Shown one piece after another: positions 34,622 through 43,844 of a DNA stretch of 64,000 nt; the stretch's first letter is position 1; the number at the start of each line of letters is the position of its first letter. The stretch covers positions 62,001-126,000 of the forward strand of contig JBJEHD010000024.1 in NCBI GenBank assembly GCA_051875715.1, in the 5' to 3' direction. This DNA is from DYCT01 sp051875715 (GTDB lineage Bacteria; Bacteroidota; Bacteroidia; Bacteroidales; Bacteroidaceae). The notes under the pieces are model-generated. The model did not search any database, was not told the origin of the DNA, and worked only from the letters and a program-made list of their open reading frames with translations. Position numbers and translations under genes: made by a program.

Positions 34622-36469
34622 TTATCTTGCTGTCTGATAATCTCCGTTCGCTTTGATCAGTTCAATCAGTTTCTCCACGGCCTCGTCTTCGGGAATATTT
34701 TTCTGGATGCACTCTTTCTGTTTGTAGAGGCTGACTTTCCCTCGTCCGGCCCCCACGTAGCCGTAGTCGGCATCGGCCATCTCGCCTGGACCGTTGACAA
34801 TGCACCCCATGATGCCGATTTTCAAGCCCTTCAAGTGCGATGTCGCCGCCTTGATGCGTGCAATGGTCGTCTGCAGATCGAACAACGTACGTCCGCAACC
34901 GGGACAAGATATGTACTCCGTCTTGCTCATCCGCAACCGTCCGGCCTGCAGGATGGCAAAGGCCGTCGCATCGACCACGGTGTGCGCCAACGGTCCCTGG
35001 TTATAGAGGAACAACCCGTCGCACAGGCCATCGAAGAGCAACGCTCCCGTATCGGCTGCCGCCTTTAGTTGGAAATCCTCCTTCACCGCCTCGGCATAGG
35101 GCTGAAAGAAGACCACCGGATGCGTCAGCCCTTCGTTCATCAGTTGATGGGCCAAGGCCCGGTGCTCGCCCGTGCGATTGGCATGATTGCTCTGGGCTAT
35201 CACGACCACGTTCGGGAAACGGCGCAGGCAAGCCACCACTTCCTCGTTCAACGACAAATAGGTGGTAAACAAGAAAATACGTTCGGACCGACATCCCGAC
35301 AAGAACATCAGTTGGTTGGTCTGGAAGGCCGGGAAGGTGTGCGGGCGTCCATCCCACACGTCGGCATCCACCACGTAGTCGATGCCGTCGGCCAAGCGGG
35401 ACGGCAGATGCTTGCCCACATAGACGTAGTCGGGACGGAAGTCGGGGTCGAAATCCTCCGAACCGTCCAGCCGTTCGGCCATGACCACAGGCAGATTGTC
35501 GCCGCCGATGTTGCCCACCGCGTGCGTCTTCCGTCGCGAAGGCGATAAATAAGAGAAGTCCTCGTTTTGCACGCCGGGGATGTAGAGGTGTCCCTCCAGT
35601 CCGCGGATGTGTTCCACCAGTTTCTCGGCCACGGGAATCTCACACTCCGGCGCTTCGCTCAACGACACGCGGATGGTGTCGCCCAGTCCGTCGACCAGCA
35701 ACGCCCCGATGCCCAGGGCCGACTTGATGCGTCCGTCCTCGCCGTCGCCGGCCTCGGTCACGCCCAAGTGGAGCGGGAAAGCCATGCCCTCCTGCTCCAT
35801 GACAGCCACGAGCCGGCGCACGGTCTTGACCATGACCACCGTGTTCGAGGCCTTGATGGAGATGACCACATCGGTGAAATGCTGTTCCACGCACACGCGC
35901 AAAAACTCCATGCACGACTCGACCATGCCCTCGGGCGTGTCGCCGTAGCGCGACATGATGCGGTCGGACAACGAGCCGTGGTTCACTCCGATGCGCACCG
36001 CCGTGTGGTTCCGGCGGCAAATGTCGAGAAAGGGGATGAAGCGTTCGCGAATCTTTTGCAGTTCCTGTGCATACTCCTCGTCGGTGTACTCCAGCCGTTT
36101 GAACGTGCGGGCCGGGTCTACGTAGTTGCCCGGGTTGATGCGCACCTTCTCGGCATAGAGGGCCGCCACCTCTGCCACCTTCGGATTGAAATGAACATCG
36201 GCCACCAAGGGCACGTCGTAATGCTGCGCACGCAGTGCGGCATTGATTTCCTTCAGGTTCTCCGCCTCGCGCACGCCCTGCGTGGTGAGGCGAACGTACG
36301 CCCCTCCGGCATCGACGATGCGCTTGGCCTGTTCGACGCAGGCCAAGGTGTCGGTGGTGGGGGTATTCGTCATCGATTGCACCCGGATGGGGAAATCGCT
36401 TCCCATCGGTAGTCCGCCGACGTGGGTGACGGAAGTCTGGCGGCGGGAGTAGTTGAACAGGTCTGCCAT
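34622..36469 (-). CDS. ispG: 4-hydroxy-3-methylbut-2-enyl diphosphate synthase (long form)
   Basis: Penultimate step of the MEP isoprenoid pathway; a [4Fe-4S] enzyme. The 615-residue length is the Bacteroidota/plant long form with a central insert between TIM barrel (~1-280) and the Fe-S reductase domain. Cluster ligands are Cys522 and Cys525 in SCPGCGRTLFD and Cys556 in GIMGCIVNGPGE. The N-terminus carries the usual RRQTSVTHVGGLPMGSDFPIRVQSM. It starts 4 bp after purE, so the two are co-transcribed. Confidence 0.96.
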   Translation of the reverse strand: MADLFNYSRRQTSVTHVGGLPMGSDFPIRVQSMTNTPTTDTLACVEQAKRIVDAGGAYVRLTTQGVREAENLKEINAALRAQHYDVPLVADVHFNPKVAEVAALYAEKVRINPGNYVDPARTFKRLEYTDEEYAQELQKIRERFIPFLDICRRNHTAVRIGVNHGSLSDRIMSRYGDTPEGMVESCMEFLRVCVEQHFTDVVISIKASNTVVMVKTVRRLVAVMEQEGMAFPLHLGVTEAGDGEDGRIKSALGIGALLVDGLGDTIRVSLSEAPECEIPVAEKLVEHIRGLEGHLYIPGVQNEDFSYLSPSRRKTHAVGNIGGDNLPVVMAERLDGSEDFDPDFRPDYVYVGKHLPSRLADGIDYVVDADVWDGRPHTFPAFQTNQLMFLSGCRSERIFLFTTYLSLNEEVVACLRRFPNVVVIAQSNHANRTGEHRALAHQLMNEGLTHPVVFFQPYAEAVKEDFQLKAAADTGALLFDGLCDGLFLYNQGPLAHTVVDATAFAILQAGRLRMSKTEYISCPGCGRTLFDLQTTIARIKAATSHLKGLKIGIMGCIVNGPGEMADADYGYVGAGRGKVSLYKQKECIQKNIPEDEAVEKLIELIKANGDYQTAR

Positions 36470-36473
36470 CCTA

Positions 36474-36980
36474 TCAGTTGGTTTTATACGCGTATTTCAC
36501 TTCTTTCAGGTCTTCGTTGGCCTGTACGATTTTCTTCTTCAGCCCTTCCTTGTAGGCGGCCAACTTGCCTTCCAGTTCCTTGTCGGACAAGGCCAGCATC
36601 TGCACGGCCAGGATGGCCGCATTGAGCGAGGCGTTGATGCCGACCGTGGCCACCGGTATGCCCGGAGGCATCTGCACGATGGCCAGAAGCGCATCCATGC
36701 CCTCCAACGTGGACTTGATGGGCACTCCGATGACGGGCAACGGGGTGGAAGCCGCAATGACGCCCGGCAAATGGGCGGCCATACCGGCTGCAGCGATAAT
36801 CACACGAATGCCACGCGCCTTGGCATTCTTGGCAAACTCTTCGACGGCTTCGGGCGTGCGGTGAGCCGAAAGGGCATTGATTTCGAACGGCACCTGCATG
36901 TCGTTCAGCAAGGCTGCAGCCTTCTCCATCACAGGGAGGTCGGACGTGCTGCCCATGATAATACTTACTACGGGATTCAT
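36474..36980 (-). CDS. purE: N5-carboxyaminoimidazole ribonucleotide mutase
   Basis: Converts N5-CAIR to CAIR in purine synthesis. The 168-residue sequence has the class I PurE motifs: SIIMGSTSDLPVMEKA, SAHRTPE with the catalytic His (~40), AAGMAAHLPGV and VGINASLNAAILAVQML. It is upstream of ispG by 4 bp. The spacer to gcvH (36981-37143) holds a GC-rich stretch and probably a promoter, but I see no clear motif. Confidence 0.96.
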   Translation of the reverse strand: MNPVVSIIMGSTSDLPVMEKAAALLNDMQVPFEINALSAHRTPEAVEEFAKNAKARGIRVIIAAAGMAAHLPGVIAASTPLPVIGVPIKSTLEGMDALLAIVQMPPGIPVATVGINASLNAAILAVQMLALSDKELEGKLAAYKEGLKKKIVQANEDLKEVKYAYKTN

Positions 36981-37143
36981 CTTTTTTCCTTACTATAAAA
37001 ACATACCTGAAAGGAGCCACCGGGCCACGGGGTTGTCCGGGCCTGGCGGTTCCTTCCTGCTTATTGGTTCCAATACGCGACGACGAGCGGGCCAAAACCG
37101 GCTGCATTCCGGCACGGCCCCGTCCGTCCCCCCCCACAGGGTT

Positions 37144-37524
37144 TTATGCGTTAATCAGTTTCTTGTAGGCTTCGGCATCCAGAAGCGCATCCAACTGAGC
37201 GGGATCGGCTACTTTCAACTTGATAATCCATCCTTCGCCGTAGGGGTCGGAGTTGACCAAAGCGGGGTTCTCCTCCAAGGCCTCGTTCTGTTCGATGATC
37301 TCGCCACCGGCGGGCAAGAACAGGTCGGAGATGGTCTTCACCACCTCGATGGTGCCGAACACTTCGCCTGCCTCCAGGGTTTCGCCTACGGTGGGCACGT
37401 CGACAAACACGATGTCGCCCAACTGGTCCTGTGCATAGTCCGTGATGCCCACATAGGCTACATCGCCATTCATGCAGATCCACTCATGTTCGCTCGTGTA
37501 CTTCAGATTTTCCGGGAAATTCAT
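37144..37524 (-). CDS. gcvH: Glycine cleavage system H protein
   Basis: Lipoyl carrier shuttling the methylamine group between the P, T and L proteins. The 126-residue product has KYTSEHEWI at the start, the lipoyl-lysine region EVFGTIEVVKTISDLFLP (Lys63) and the EGWIIKLK finish. The other gcv genes are not in the window. It lies 30 bp after the PAP2-like gene in the same direction. Confidence 0.95.
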   Translation of the reverse strand: MNFPENLKYTSEHEWICMNGDVAYVGITDYAQDQLGDIVFVDVPTVGETLEAGEVFGTIEVVKTISDLFLPAGGEIIEQNEALEENPALVNSDPYGEGWIIKLKVADPAQLDALLDAEAYKKLINA

Positions 37525-37554
37525 ACGTTTACAATTTAAGGGTTACTAGAATGT

Positions 37555-38172
37555 TTAGGTATATATGATGCCGTAGACGGCACATAAGAATCCTATGAGG
37601 AAGCCACACAACACCTGCCCCAAGGTGTGTTCCTTGAGAATCATGCGTGCCGTACCCAGCAGGCCCGAGGCCAGGATGGCAATGCAAAGCCAGCCCAGCG
37701 AGTTGTAGCCGAAAAGCAGGCCGAACGACACCAGACCGCCTACCAGGCCGCCCATGCCGGCCATGTGCGCACTGACCTTCCACCAGAAGTTAATCAGCAT
37801 GCAGGCCACCATGGCCATCAGCGTGGCACCGATGATGCCGACCAGATAGCGCGGAAGGCCCATCTGCGAAAGCAGCAGCAGGCACACCGCATACGAAACG
37901 ATGCTCATGACGTAGGGCACGAAGCGCGCCTCGCGCACGCTCAGGTCCTTCACGCCCTGTCCTTTCAGTTTCTGATAGGCCCAGATGCCCAGCATGGGCA
38001 AGAGGATGGTGAAGGTGTAGACCAGAGTCAGTGCCCTCACCTTGTACGGGGCGGGCAGGACGCTCAGGTACGAGAATAAGAACAAGCCGGCGAATCCCAG
38101 GAACGGAATCCAAAACGGATTGAAAAGGCCCGACCAGATGCGGGACATGGTATGTAGGTACCGCTCGTTCAT
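37555..38172 (-). CDS. PAP2-like integral membrane protein, motifs degenerate
   Basis: A 205-residue protein with about six hydrophobic segments (roughly 17-38, 47-65, 85-105, 110-130, 140-160, 180-203). Weak traces of phosphatidic acid phosphatase type 2 motifs remain: VSAHMAG in place of PSGH and ARMILKEHTLGQ in place of SRxxxxxHxxxD, where the final Asp is Gln. If it is a phosphatase, the active site is altered; otherwise it may bind a lipid phosphate. Four bp separate it from rpoN, so it is co-transcribed. Confidence 0.7.
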   Translation of the reverse strand: MNERYLHTMSRIWSGLFNPFWIPFLGFAGLFLFSYLSVLPAPYKVRALTLVYTFTILLPMLGIWAYQKLKGQGVKDLSVREARFVPYVMSIVSYAVCLLLLSQMGLPRYLVGIIGATLMAMVACMLINFWWKVSAHMAGMGGLVGGLVSFGLLFGYNSLGWLCIAILASGLLGTARMILKEHTLGQVLCGFLIGFLCAVYGIIYT

Positions 38173-38176
38173 CGTC

Positions 38177-39649
38177 TTATTTCCTTAGCCGGGCTACCGG
38201 GATATTGAGTTGCAACCTGTACTTGGCCACCGTCCGACGGGCTATGGGGTAGCCTTTTTCCTTCAAAATGGCCGCCAGTTCGTCGTCGGTCAGCGGCGAC
38301 GTCTTGTCCTCGTGGTCGATGCACTCTTGCAAAATCTTGCGGATTTCGCGCACCGACAGTTCCTCGCCGCTTTCGGTGGTATAGCCGTCGCCGAAGAAGA
38401 ATTTCAGCGAATAAATACCGTAGTTGGTCTGCACGTACTTGCTGTTGCTCACCCGCGATATGGTGGAGATGTCCAGGCCGGTACGTTCGGCCACGTCTTT
38501 CAGAATCATGGGGCGCAGCAACGACTCGTCGCCCTCCTGGAAGAAGGGCCGCTGCAGGTCGACAATGGCCTGCATGGTCTTCATCAAGGTCTGCTGGCGC
38601 TGCCGCACCGCATCGATAAAGCCCTGGGCGGCATCCACTTTCTGTTTGAGGAAGAGCAGGGCGTCGCGCGACTCCTTGGTCTGGTTGGCGCGGTTCTTCG
38701 TATGCTCCTCCAGCATCTCGGTGAAGGTGCGGCTGAGTCGCAGTTCGGGCACATGGCGGTTGTTGAGCGACACGGTCAGGGTGCCGTCGTCGTCGGTCTC
38801 GACCAGGAAGTCCGGCACAATCTGCTGCAGGTTTTTCCCCATGGCCTCGCCCATGGAACTGCCCGGACGGGGATTGAGTTTCACCAGTTCGGCCAAAGCC
38901 TCCTTCAGTTGCTCGTCGGTCAGGTCGAGGCGCAATTTGATTTTGTCCCAATGCTTGCGGGTGAACTCGTCGTAGCATTTCTCCACGATGTCTATCTCGC
39001 GCTGGCGCAGCGGGCTGTCGTCGCGCCGGCGGATTTGCAGCAGCAGGCATTCCTGCAGACTGCGGGCCCCGATGCCGGCCGGGTCGAAGTCCTGCACCAT
39101 CCGCAGCACCTCCTCGAGTTCAGCTTCGGAGGTTTCCACACCGCCATAGATGGCCAGTTCGTCCGCCATGGAGGCCAGGTCCTTGCGCAAGAGGCCGTCG
39201 TCGTCGAGCGAGCCGAGGATGTATTCGGCCAACTGGCGCTGGTGTTCCGTCAGGTCGCGCTCGCCCAATTGCTCCTTCAGCATCTCGTAGAAAGACACAT
39301 TGTCGGAGAACGGAATCTCGGCCGCCCGCTCCTCATCGGATGCATAGGCGTTGTCACGCAACTTGTAGTCGGGGATGTCGTCCTCGGTGCGATAGTCGCC
39401 CAGCGACCAGTCCTCATCGTCCATCCGGTCGCCGTTCTCGTCGACTGCAGCCTCGCCGGGCAGTTCGGCCGCTTCGGCCGGGTCCGGTCCTTCCTCGAGG
39501 GCCGGATTGTCAAGCACCTCGGCATGGACGCGCTCCTCCAGTTCCACGGCAGGCAGTTCCAGCAACTTCACCGTAAGAATCTGCTGCGGCGAAAGCGTCT
39601 GCACCTGCTGCTGCGTCTGCGACTGTATTTGACTCGAACCTTGAACCAT
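38177..39649 (-). CDS. rpoN: RNA polymerase sigma-54 factor
   Basis: Alternative sigma factor recognising GG-N10-GC promoters and needing an AAA+ activator. The 490-residue sequence has the Gln-rich region I (QIQSQTQQQVQTLSPQQILTVKLLELP, ~7-33), an acidic region II (~45-100), the core-binding domain and, near the end, the HTH and RpoN box ARRTVAKYR (470-478). It is the first gene of the tight run rpoN/PAP2-like/gcvH/purE/ispG/PAS. No sigma-54 activator is seen here. Confidence 0.96.
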   Translation of the reverse strand: MVQGSSQIQSQTQQQVQTLSPQQILTVKLLELPAVELEERVHAEVLDNPALEEGPDPAEAAELPGEAAVDENGDRMDDEDWSLGDYRTEDDIPDYKLRDNAYASDEERAAEIPFSDNVSFYEMLKEQLGERDLTEHQRQLAEYILGSLDDDGLLRKDLASMADELAIYGGVETSEAELEEVLRMVQDFDPAGIGARSLQECLLLQIRRRDDSPLRQREIDIVEKCYDEFTRKHWDKIKLRLDLTDEQLKEALAELVKLNPRPGSSMGEAMGKNLQQIVPDFLVETDDDGTLTVSLNNRHVPELRLSRTFTEMLEEHTKNRANQTKESRDALLFLKQKVDAAQGFIDAVRQRQQTLMKTMQAIVDLQRPFFQEGDESLLRPMILKDVAERTGLDISTISRVSNSKYVQTNYGIYSLKFFFGDGYTTESGEELSVREIRKILQECIDHEDKTSPLTDDELAAILKEKGYPIARRTVAKYRLQLNIPVARLRK

Positions 39650-39725
39650 ACGTGACAGGGGTTATGAAAACGCCACAAATGTAATGAATAGATTAGACAT
39701 GGACTCAAAAACCGATGGAATTTTG

Positions 39726-41399
39726 TCAGTATCGGAAACTGCTCCCGCCCAAGAACTCACGCAGCAACGAAGTGGGCGGAATCTCCTTGTCGGGCACAGG
39801 GACGAAGTATTTCAGGAACTTCAGCAGGCGGTATGCCTCGGAATATTCGGGACAGTTGCGCGGCACACCGTTCAGGATGGGTTCCGCATGACTCCGCAGC
39901 ACGGCCAACTCGAACAGCAAGGCCGAGTTGAACATGGCATCGGCATTCTCCTGATAAGGGAATATCCACTTGTCCTCACCGGCTCGCACGCTGGCCCAGC
40001 GCGAAATGGTTTCCTGAGCCGAATAGCCGCGATAGTTGAAGTCGCGGATGATGCGACGGAGCAGGCGGTTGTCGGTGGTGGGAATCCAGTTGTGGTCGTC
40101 GAGCGAGATGGTGGTCAAGGCCGACACATAGATGCGATACTTGCTCTCTTCCGCTATCTGCTTCGTCAGTTCGGGATTGAGGGCGTGGATGCCTTCCAGC
40201 ACCAGAATCATGTTGTCGGTGATGCGCAGTTTCTCACCCCGGAACTCCCGCTTGCCGGTCATGAAGTTGTAGGTGGGAAGGTCTACCTCCTCGCCCCGCA
40301 ACAGGGCCTGCAACTGGCTGTTGAAGAAATCCAGGTCGAGCGCGTAGAGCGATTCATAGTCATACTTGCCATCGGCATCCTTCGGTGTGTCTTCGCGGTT
40401 GACGAAATAGTTGTCCAACGAAATGGGGTACGGACGCAGGCCGTTGGTCATCAGCTGAATGGAAAGCCGTTTGCTGAAGGTGGTCTTCCCCGACGACGAG
40501 GGCCCCGAGATGAGCACCAACTTCACGCGCCGGCCATCCCGTCCACGGGCATCAATCTCGTCGGCAATACGGGCTATCTTCTTCTCCTGCAACGCCTCGG
40601 AGACATTGATGAGGTCGGTGGCATGGCCTTGGTTACAGATCTCATTGAAGTCGCCCACATTGCTCAACCCCATGATGTCCATCCACTGCAGATACTCGGA
40701 GAACACATCGAGCATCTTGTCCTGACGGATGAGGGGTTCCAGTTCGTTCGGGTTGTCCTTGCTGGGGATGCGCAGCAGCACGCCGTGGTAATACTTCACC
40801 ACATCGAACACGCGAAGGTAGCCCGTGCTGGGCACCAGGCTGCCATAATAATAGTCCATCGTATCGCCCAACAGATAATAATAGGTATAGAGCGAGCCCG
40901 AGGTGCGCAGCAGTTTCACCTTGTCCGGCATCTTGCGCTCGGCGAACAGGCGCACCGCCTCTTCGGTCGGGCACTCCACCCTCCGGTAAGGCAGGTCGGC
41001 ATCAATCAACTCCTGCATCCGCTGTCGGATGTGGACCACATCATCGTCGGTGACGGGACGCCCCAGCTTGAGGTTGCAGTAATAGCCTTTCGAGACCGGA
41101 TGCTCCAGCAGGATGCGCCCTTCGGGAAAGAGTTCCTCCACCGCCTTGCACAGCACGAAGCAGAGCGAACGCACATAGGTGCGCATCCCGGACGGATCGC
41201 GCACGTCGAGGAACTCCACGTCCTTGTTGTTGTACAGCCGGAAGTTGAGTCCTTCCACCCGGTTGTTAACCTTGGCACTGACCACGCCGTAAGGCAGATT
41301 TAGATTAAATTCACGATAAACATCCAAAAGGCGACTCCCGATGGGGATACTTTTAAGAATATTATTATTTTTGCAACAAATTTGTAACATCTCTTTCAT
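39726..41399 (-). CDS. Nucleoside (uridine) kinase with N-terminal TGS/ThrRS-like domains
   Basis: A 557-residue fusion: an N-terminal TGS-like ubiquitin fold (~15-65), a threonyl-tRNA-synthetase-like second additional domain (~70-200, FFPEGRILLEHPVSKGYYC and a histidine-poor HXXXH region), and a C-terminal P-loop uridine kinase (~285-500). The Walker A motif is GPSSSGKTT (299-307); downstream are SLDNYFVN, VLEGIHALNP and RRIIRD. The kinase would phosphorylate uridine or cytidine. The fused part probably senses or binds RNA or an amino acid, by analogy only. The promoter is not clear. Confidence 0.88.
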   Translation of the reverse strand: MKEMLQICCKNNNILKSIPIGSRLLDVYREFNLNLPYGVVSAKVNNRVEGLNFRLYNNKDVEFLDVRDPSGMRTYVRSLCFVLCKAVEELFPEGRILLEHPVSKGYYCNLKLGRPVTDDDVVHIRQRMQELIDADLPYRRVECPTEEAVRLFAERKMPDKVKLLRTSGSLYTYYYLLGDTMDYYYGSLVPSTGYLRVFDVVKYYHGVLLRIPSKDNPNELEPLIRQDKMLDVFSEYLQWMDIMGLSNVGDFNEICNQGHATDLINVSEALQEKKIARIADEIDARGRDGRRVKLVLISGPSSSGKTTFSKRLSIQLMTNGLRPYPISLDNYFVNREDTPKDADGKYDYESLYALDLDFFNSQLQALLRGEEVDLPTYNFMTGKREFRGEKLRITDNMILVLEGIHALNPELTKQIAEESKYRIYVSALTTISLDDHNWIPTTDNRLLRRIIRDFNYRGYSAQETISRWASVRAGEDKWIFPYQENADAMFNSALLFELAVLRSHAEPILNGVPRNCPEYSEAYRLLKFLKYFVPVPDKEIPPTSLLREFLGGSSFRY

Positions 41400-41482
41400 A
41401 GCGTATATTCCGTTACGGGTTCAGGCCAACGAATATAGGATTTAATGGAAAGGTAGGCAAATAACCTCTCAACTAAATATCG

Positions 41483-43174
41483 ATGGAATACACTTTTTTG
41501 GATTTTTTTAATCTTATCGGATCCTTGGCCCTATTCCTTTACGGAATGAAGATTATGAGCGAAGGCCTACAGAAATTCGCAGGCGACAAGTTGCGCAACA
41601 TTCTGGCCGCCATGACCACCAACCGGGTGACGGGCGTGCTGACGGGTGTGCTGATTACGGCCTTAATCCAATCCTCCTCGGCCACCACGGTGATGGTGGT
41701 CAGTTTCGTCAACGCAGGCCTCCTCACCCTGACCCAATCCATCAGCGTCATCATGGGCGCGAACATCGGTACCACCGTCACGGCCTGGATTATCTCGGCC
41801 TGCGGCTTCAAGATGGACATCGCCGCCTTCGCGCTCCCCTTGCTGGCCATCGGCATCCCCCTGCTGTTCTCGCAAAAGAGCAAACGCAAGTCGGCCGGTG
41901 AATTCATCTTCGGATTCTCGTTCCTCTTCATGGGCTTGTCCTACCTGAAGAGCAACGCCCCTGACCTGGGCCAGAACCCCGACATGCTGGCCTTCGTGCA
42001 GAACTATACCGACATGGGCTTCCTGTCCATCCTGCTTTTCGTCCTCATCGGCAGCATCCTGACCATGATTGTACAAGCCTCGGCCGCCACCATGGCCATC
42101 ACGCTGATCATGTGTGCCAACGGCTGGATCAGTTTCGAACTGGGCGCCGCCCTCGTGCTGGGCGAAAACATCGGTACCACCATCACGGCCAACGTGGCCG
42201 CCCTGACCGGTAACACGCAAGCCCGCCGGGCCGCACTCGCCCACCTGGTGTTCAACGTGTTCGGTGTCATCTGGGTGCTCTGCCTGTTCAAGCCGTTCAC
42301 CTACGCCGTCTCCTGGTTCGTCGAAGACGTGATGCGCTCCACCGACCCCACCGTGGCCGTTCCCTTCAAGCTGTCGGCCTTCCATACCGCCTTCAACATC
42401 TGCAACGTGCTCATCATGATCTGGTTCGTCCGCCTCATCGAGAAAACGGTATGCTCCATCATCAAGGCCAAGGACGACGACGAATACCGCCTGCGCTACA
42501 TCACCGGCAACCTGCTGTCGACCTCCGAACTCTGCATCCTGCAGGCACACAAGGAAATCAGCCTCTTTGCCGAACGCACCCATCGCATGTTCGGCATGGT
42601 ACGCGAACTGCTGCAGACCTCCAACGAGAACGACTTCAACAAACTGTTCAGCCGCATCGAGAAATACGAAAACATCAGCGACAGCATGGAACTGGAGATT
42701 GCCAACTACCTGAACAAGGTGTCGGAAGGCCGTCTGAGTTCGAACAGTAAACTGCAAATCCGCTCGATGCTGCGCGAAGTGACTGAGATAGAGAGCATCG
42801 GCGACAGCTGCTACAACCTGGCCCGCACCATCAACCGGAAGCATCAGGGCAGCCAGGACTTCACCCCGAAGCAGTACGAACACATCCACGCCATGTTCGA
42901 CCTGACCGACCAGGCCCTGGGACAGATGCAAACCATCGTGGACCAGCCCGAACGCCACATGCAGGAGGTGAACAAGTCGTTCAATCTGGAGAACGAAATC
43001 AACAACTACCGCAGCCAGCTGAAGAACCAAAACATCATCGACGTAAACAACAAGGAGTACGACTACCAGATGGGCGTACACTACATGGACCTCATCGGCG
43101 AGTGCGAAAAACTGGGCGACTACGTGGTGAACGTGGTCGAAGCCAGCAGCGACGTGAAAGAGAAGAAAGCATAA
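41483..43174 (+). CDS. Na/Pi cotransporter family protein (NptA/YjbB-like) with PhoU-like tail
   Basis: A 563-residue membrane protein. It has two QSSSA-type repeats of the NaPi-IIa fold, ALIQSSSATTVMVVSFVNAG (~55-75) and IVQASAATMAITLIMCANGW (~195-215), each followed by GANIGTT/GENIGTT, and about eight hydrophobic segments to ~330. The C-terminal ~190 residues are helical and PhoU-like (MFGMVRELLQTSNENDFNKLFSRIEKYE). It would import phosphate with sodium. Transcribed away from the nucleoside kinase with an 83-bp shared spacer. Confidence 0.92.
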   Translation: MEYTFLDFFNLIGSLALFLYGMKIMSEGLQKFAGDKLRNILAAMTTNRVTGVLTGVLITALIQSSSATTVMVVSFVNAGLLTLTQSISVIMGANIGTTVTAWIISACGFKMDIAAFALPLLAIGIPLLFSQKSKRKSAGEFIFGFSFLFMGLSYLKSNAPDLGQNPDMLAFVQNYTDMGFLSILLFVLIGSILTMIVQASAATMAITLIMCANGWISFELGAALVLGENIGTTITANVAALTGNTQARRAALAHLVFNVFGVIWVLCLFKPFTYAVSWFVEDVMRSTDPTVAVPFKLSAFHTAFNICNVLIMIWFVRLIEKTVCSIIKAKDDDEYRLRYITGNLLSTSELCILQAHKEISLFAERTHRMFGMVRELLQTSNENDFNKLFSRIEKYENISDSMELEIANYLNKVSEGRLSSNSKLQIRSMLREVTEIESIGDSCYNLARTINRKHQGSQDFTPKQYEHIHAMFDLTDQALGQMQTIVDQPERHMQEVNKSFNLENEINNYRSQLKNQNIIDVNNKEYDYQMGVHYMDLIGECEKLGDYVVNVVEASSDVKEKKA

Positions 43175-43190
43175 GGCTCGCACCTACATC

Positions 43191-43295
43191 CCAGTACCAC
43201 TTTCTGTACCGCCTACCCGATACTGCAGTACCGAGTAGGCGGTACTGCAGTATCAGATACGCATGACCGCAGTGGTACTGGCCCGGTACTGGCAG
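43191..43295. repeat. GGTACTGCAGTA palindromic word tract, nested inverted repeats
   Basis: GTACCGCCTAC (43206-43216) is the reverse complement of 43235-43245; GATACTGCAGTACC (43219-43232) is the reverse complement of 43241-43254; the two right arms overlap by 5 nt, so the stems exclude each other. An outer pair, CCAGTACCAC (43191-43200) with 43272-43281, encloses them, and GGTACTGG repeats directly to 43293. It follows the transporter stop by 16 nt. The rest of the gap (43296-43390) shows nothing recognisable. Confidence 0.8.
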
Positions 43296-43390
43296 GGACA
43301 CTACGCGCCCGTTTGCACGAGGGCAACTGTGATTCTGCCTGAAAGTCCGAGCACCGTATTCCGCAGCCAGCCCAGGAAACGTATGGGCAT

Positions 43391-43422
43391 AAAAAAACCT
43401 CCTAACCATAGCGATTAAGAGG
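43391..43422 (-). terminator. Terminator of the tRNA-Leu/tRNA-Gly transcript
   Basis: On the minus strand CCTCTTAA pairs with TTAGGAGG (one G-T pair) and is followed by seven T. It is 9 nt past the 3' end of the tRNA-Leu. Confidence 0.8.
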
Positions 43423-43430
43423 CGATTCGT

Positions 43431-43518
43431 TGGTACTCGAAGCGGGACTTGAACCCGCACAGCCACAATGGCCAAGGGATTTTAAGTCCCTCGTGTCTAC
43501 CGATTCCACCATTCGAGC
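43431..43518 (-). tRNA. tRNA-Leu (UAA)
   Basis: The 88-nt gene has acceptor GCTCGAA paired with TTCGAGT, D-arm, an anticodon loop CTTAAAA giving UAA, a long variable arm typical of tRNA-Leu, T-loop TTCAAGT and an encoded CCA end (43431-43433). Transcribed after tRNA-Gly. Confidence 0.95.
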
Positions 43519-43543
43519 GACCTGTGTTTCATCTACACGAGAG

Positions 43544-43616
43544 AGCGGAAAACGAGACTCGAACTCGCGACCCCAACCTTGGCAAGGTTGTGCTCTACCA
43601 ACTGAGCTATTTCCGC
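43544..43616 (-). tRNA. tRNA-Gly (GCC)
   Basis: The 73-nt gene has acceptor GCGGAAA paired with TTTCCGC, discriminator U, D-loop AGTTGGTAGA, anticodon loop TTGCCAA (GCC) and T-loop TTCGAGT. CCA is not encoded (CTC follows), unlike the neighbouring tRNA-Leu. Confidence 0.95.
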
Positions 43617-43637
43617 ATAGTGCGTTTTTGACGGGTG

Positions 43638-43669
43638 CAAAGGTAGACTTTTTACCCATACACACCAAA
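43638..43669 (-). promoter_or_regulatory. Promoter of the tRNA-Gly/tRNA-Leu pair
   Basis: On the minus strand TTTG (43666-43669), a 20-nt spacer and TACCTTTG (43638-43645) give an exact Bacteroidota promoter, 22 nt upstream of the tRNA-Gly 5' end. The region 43670-43844 shows no gene. Confidence 0.8.
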
Positions 43670-43844
43670 CATTTGCCCTCCTTTTTTCCGCCGCGCAGTT
43701 GGATTCCTCGCGGATTCCGTCCCGAGCCTCACCCGTCCGTGGTCCTCAAAAGGGGACATGGCAAGTGCCCCTCCTTTCTACAAAGATACGGAGCAAGCAG
43801 CGGATTGTTTTCTCGGACAAAGGCCGGCAGCGAAAACGCCGACA

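Noticed and set aside
37089..37143. Possible small RNA or riboswitch upstream of purE
   Set aside because: This spacer is downstream of gcvH on the same strand; I could not recognise a conserved purine riboswitch core.
43771..43788. Promoter-like TATCTTTG on the minus strand at 43781-43788
   Set aside because: No TTTG partner at 19-21 nt, and the perfect tRNA promoter lies downstream at 43638-43669.
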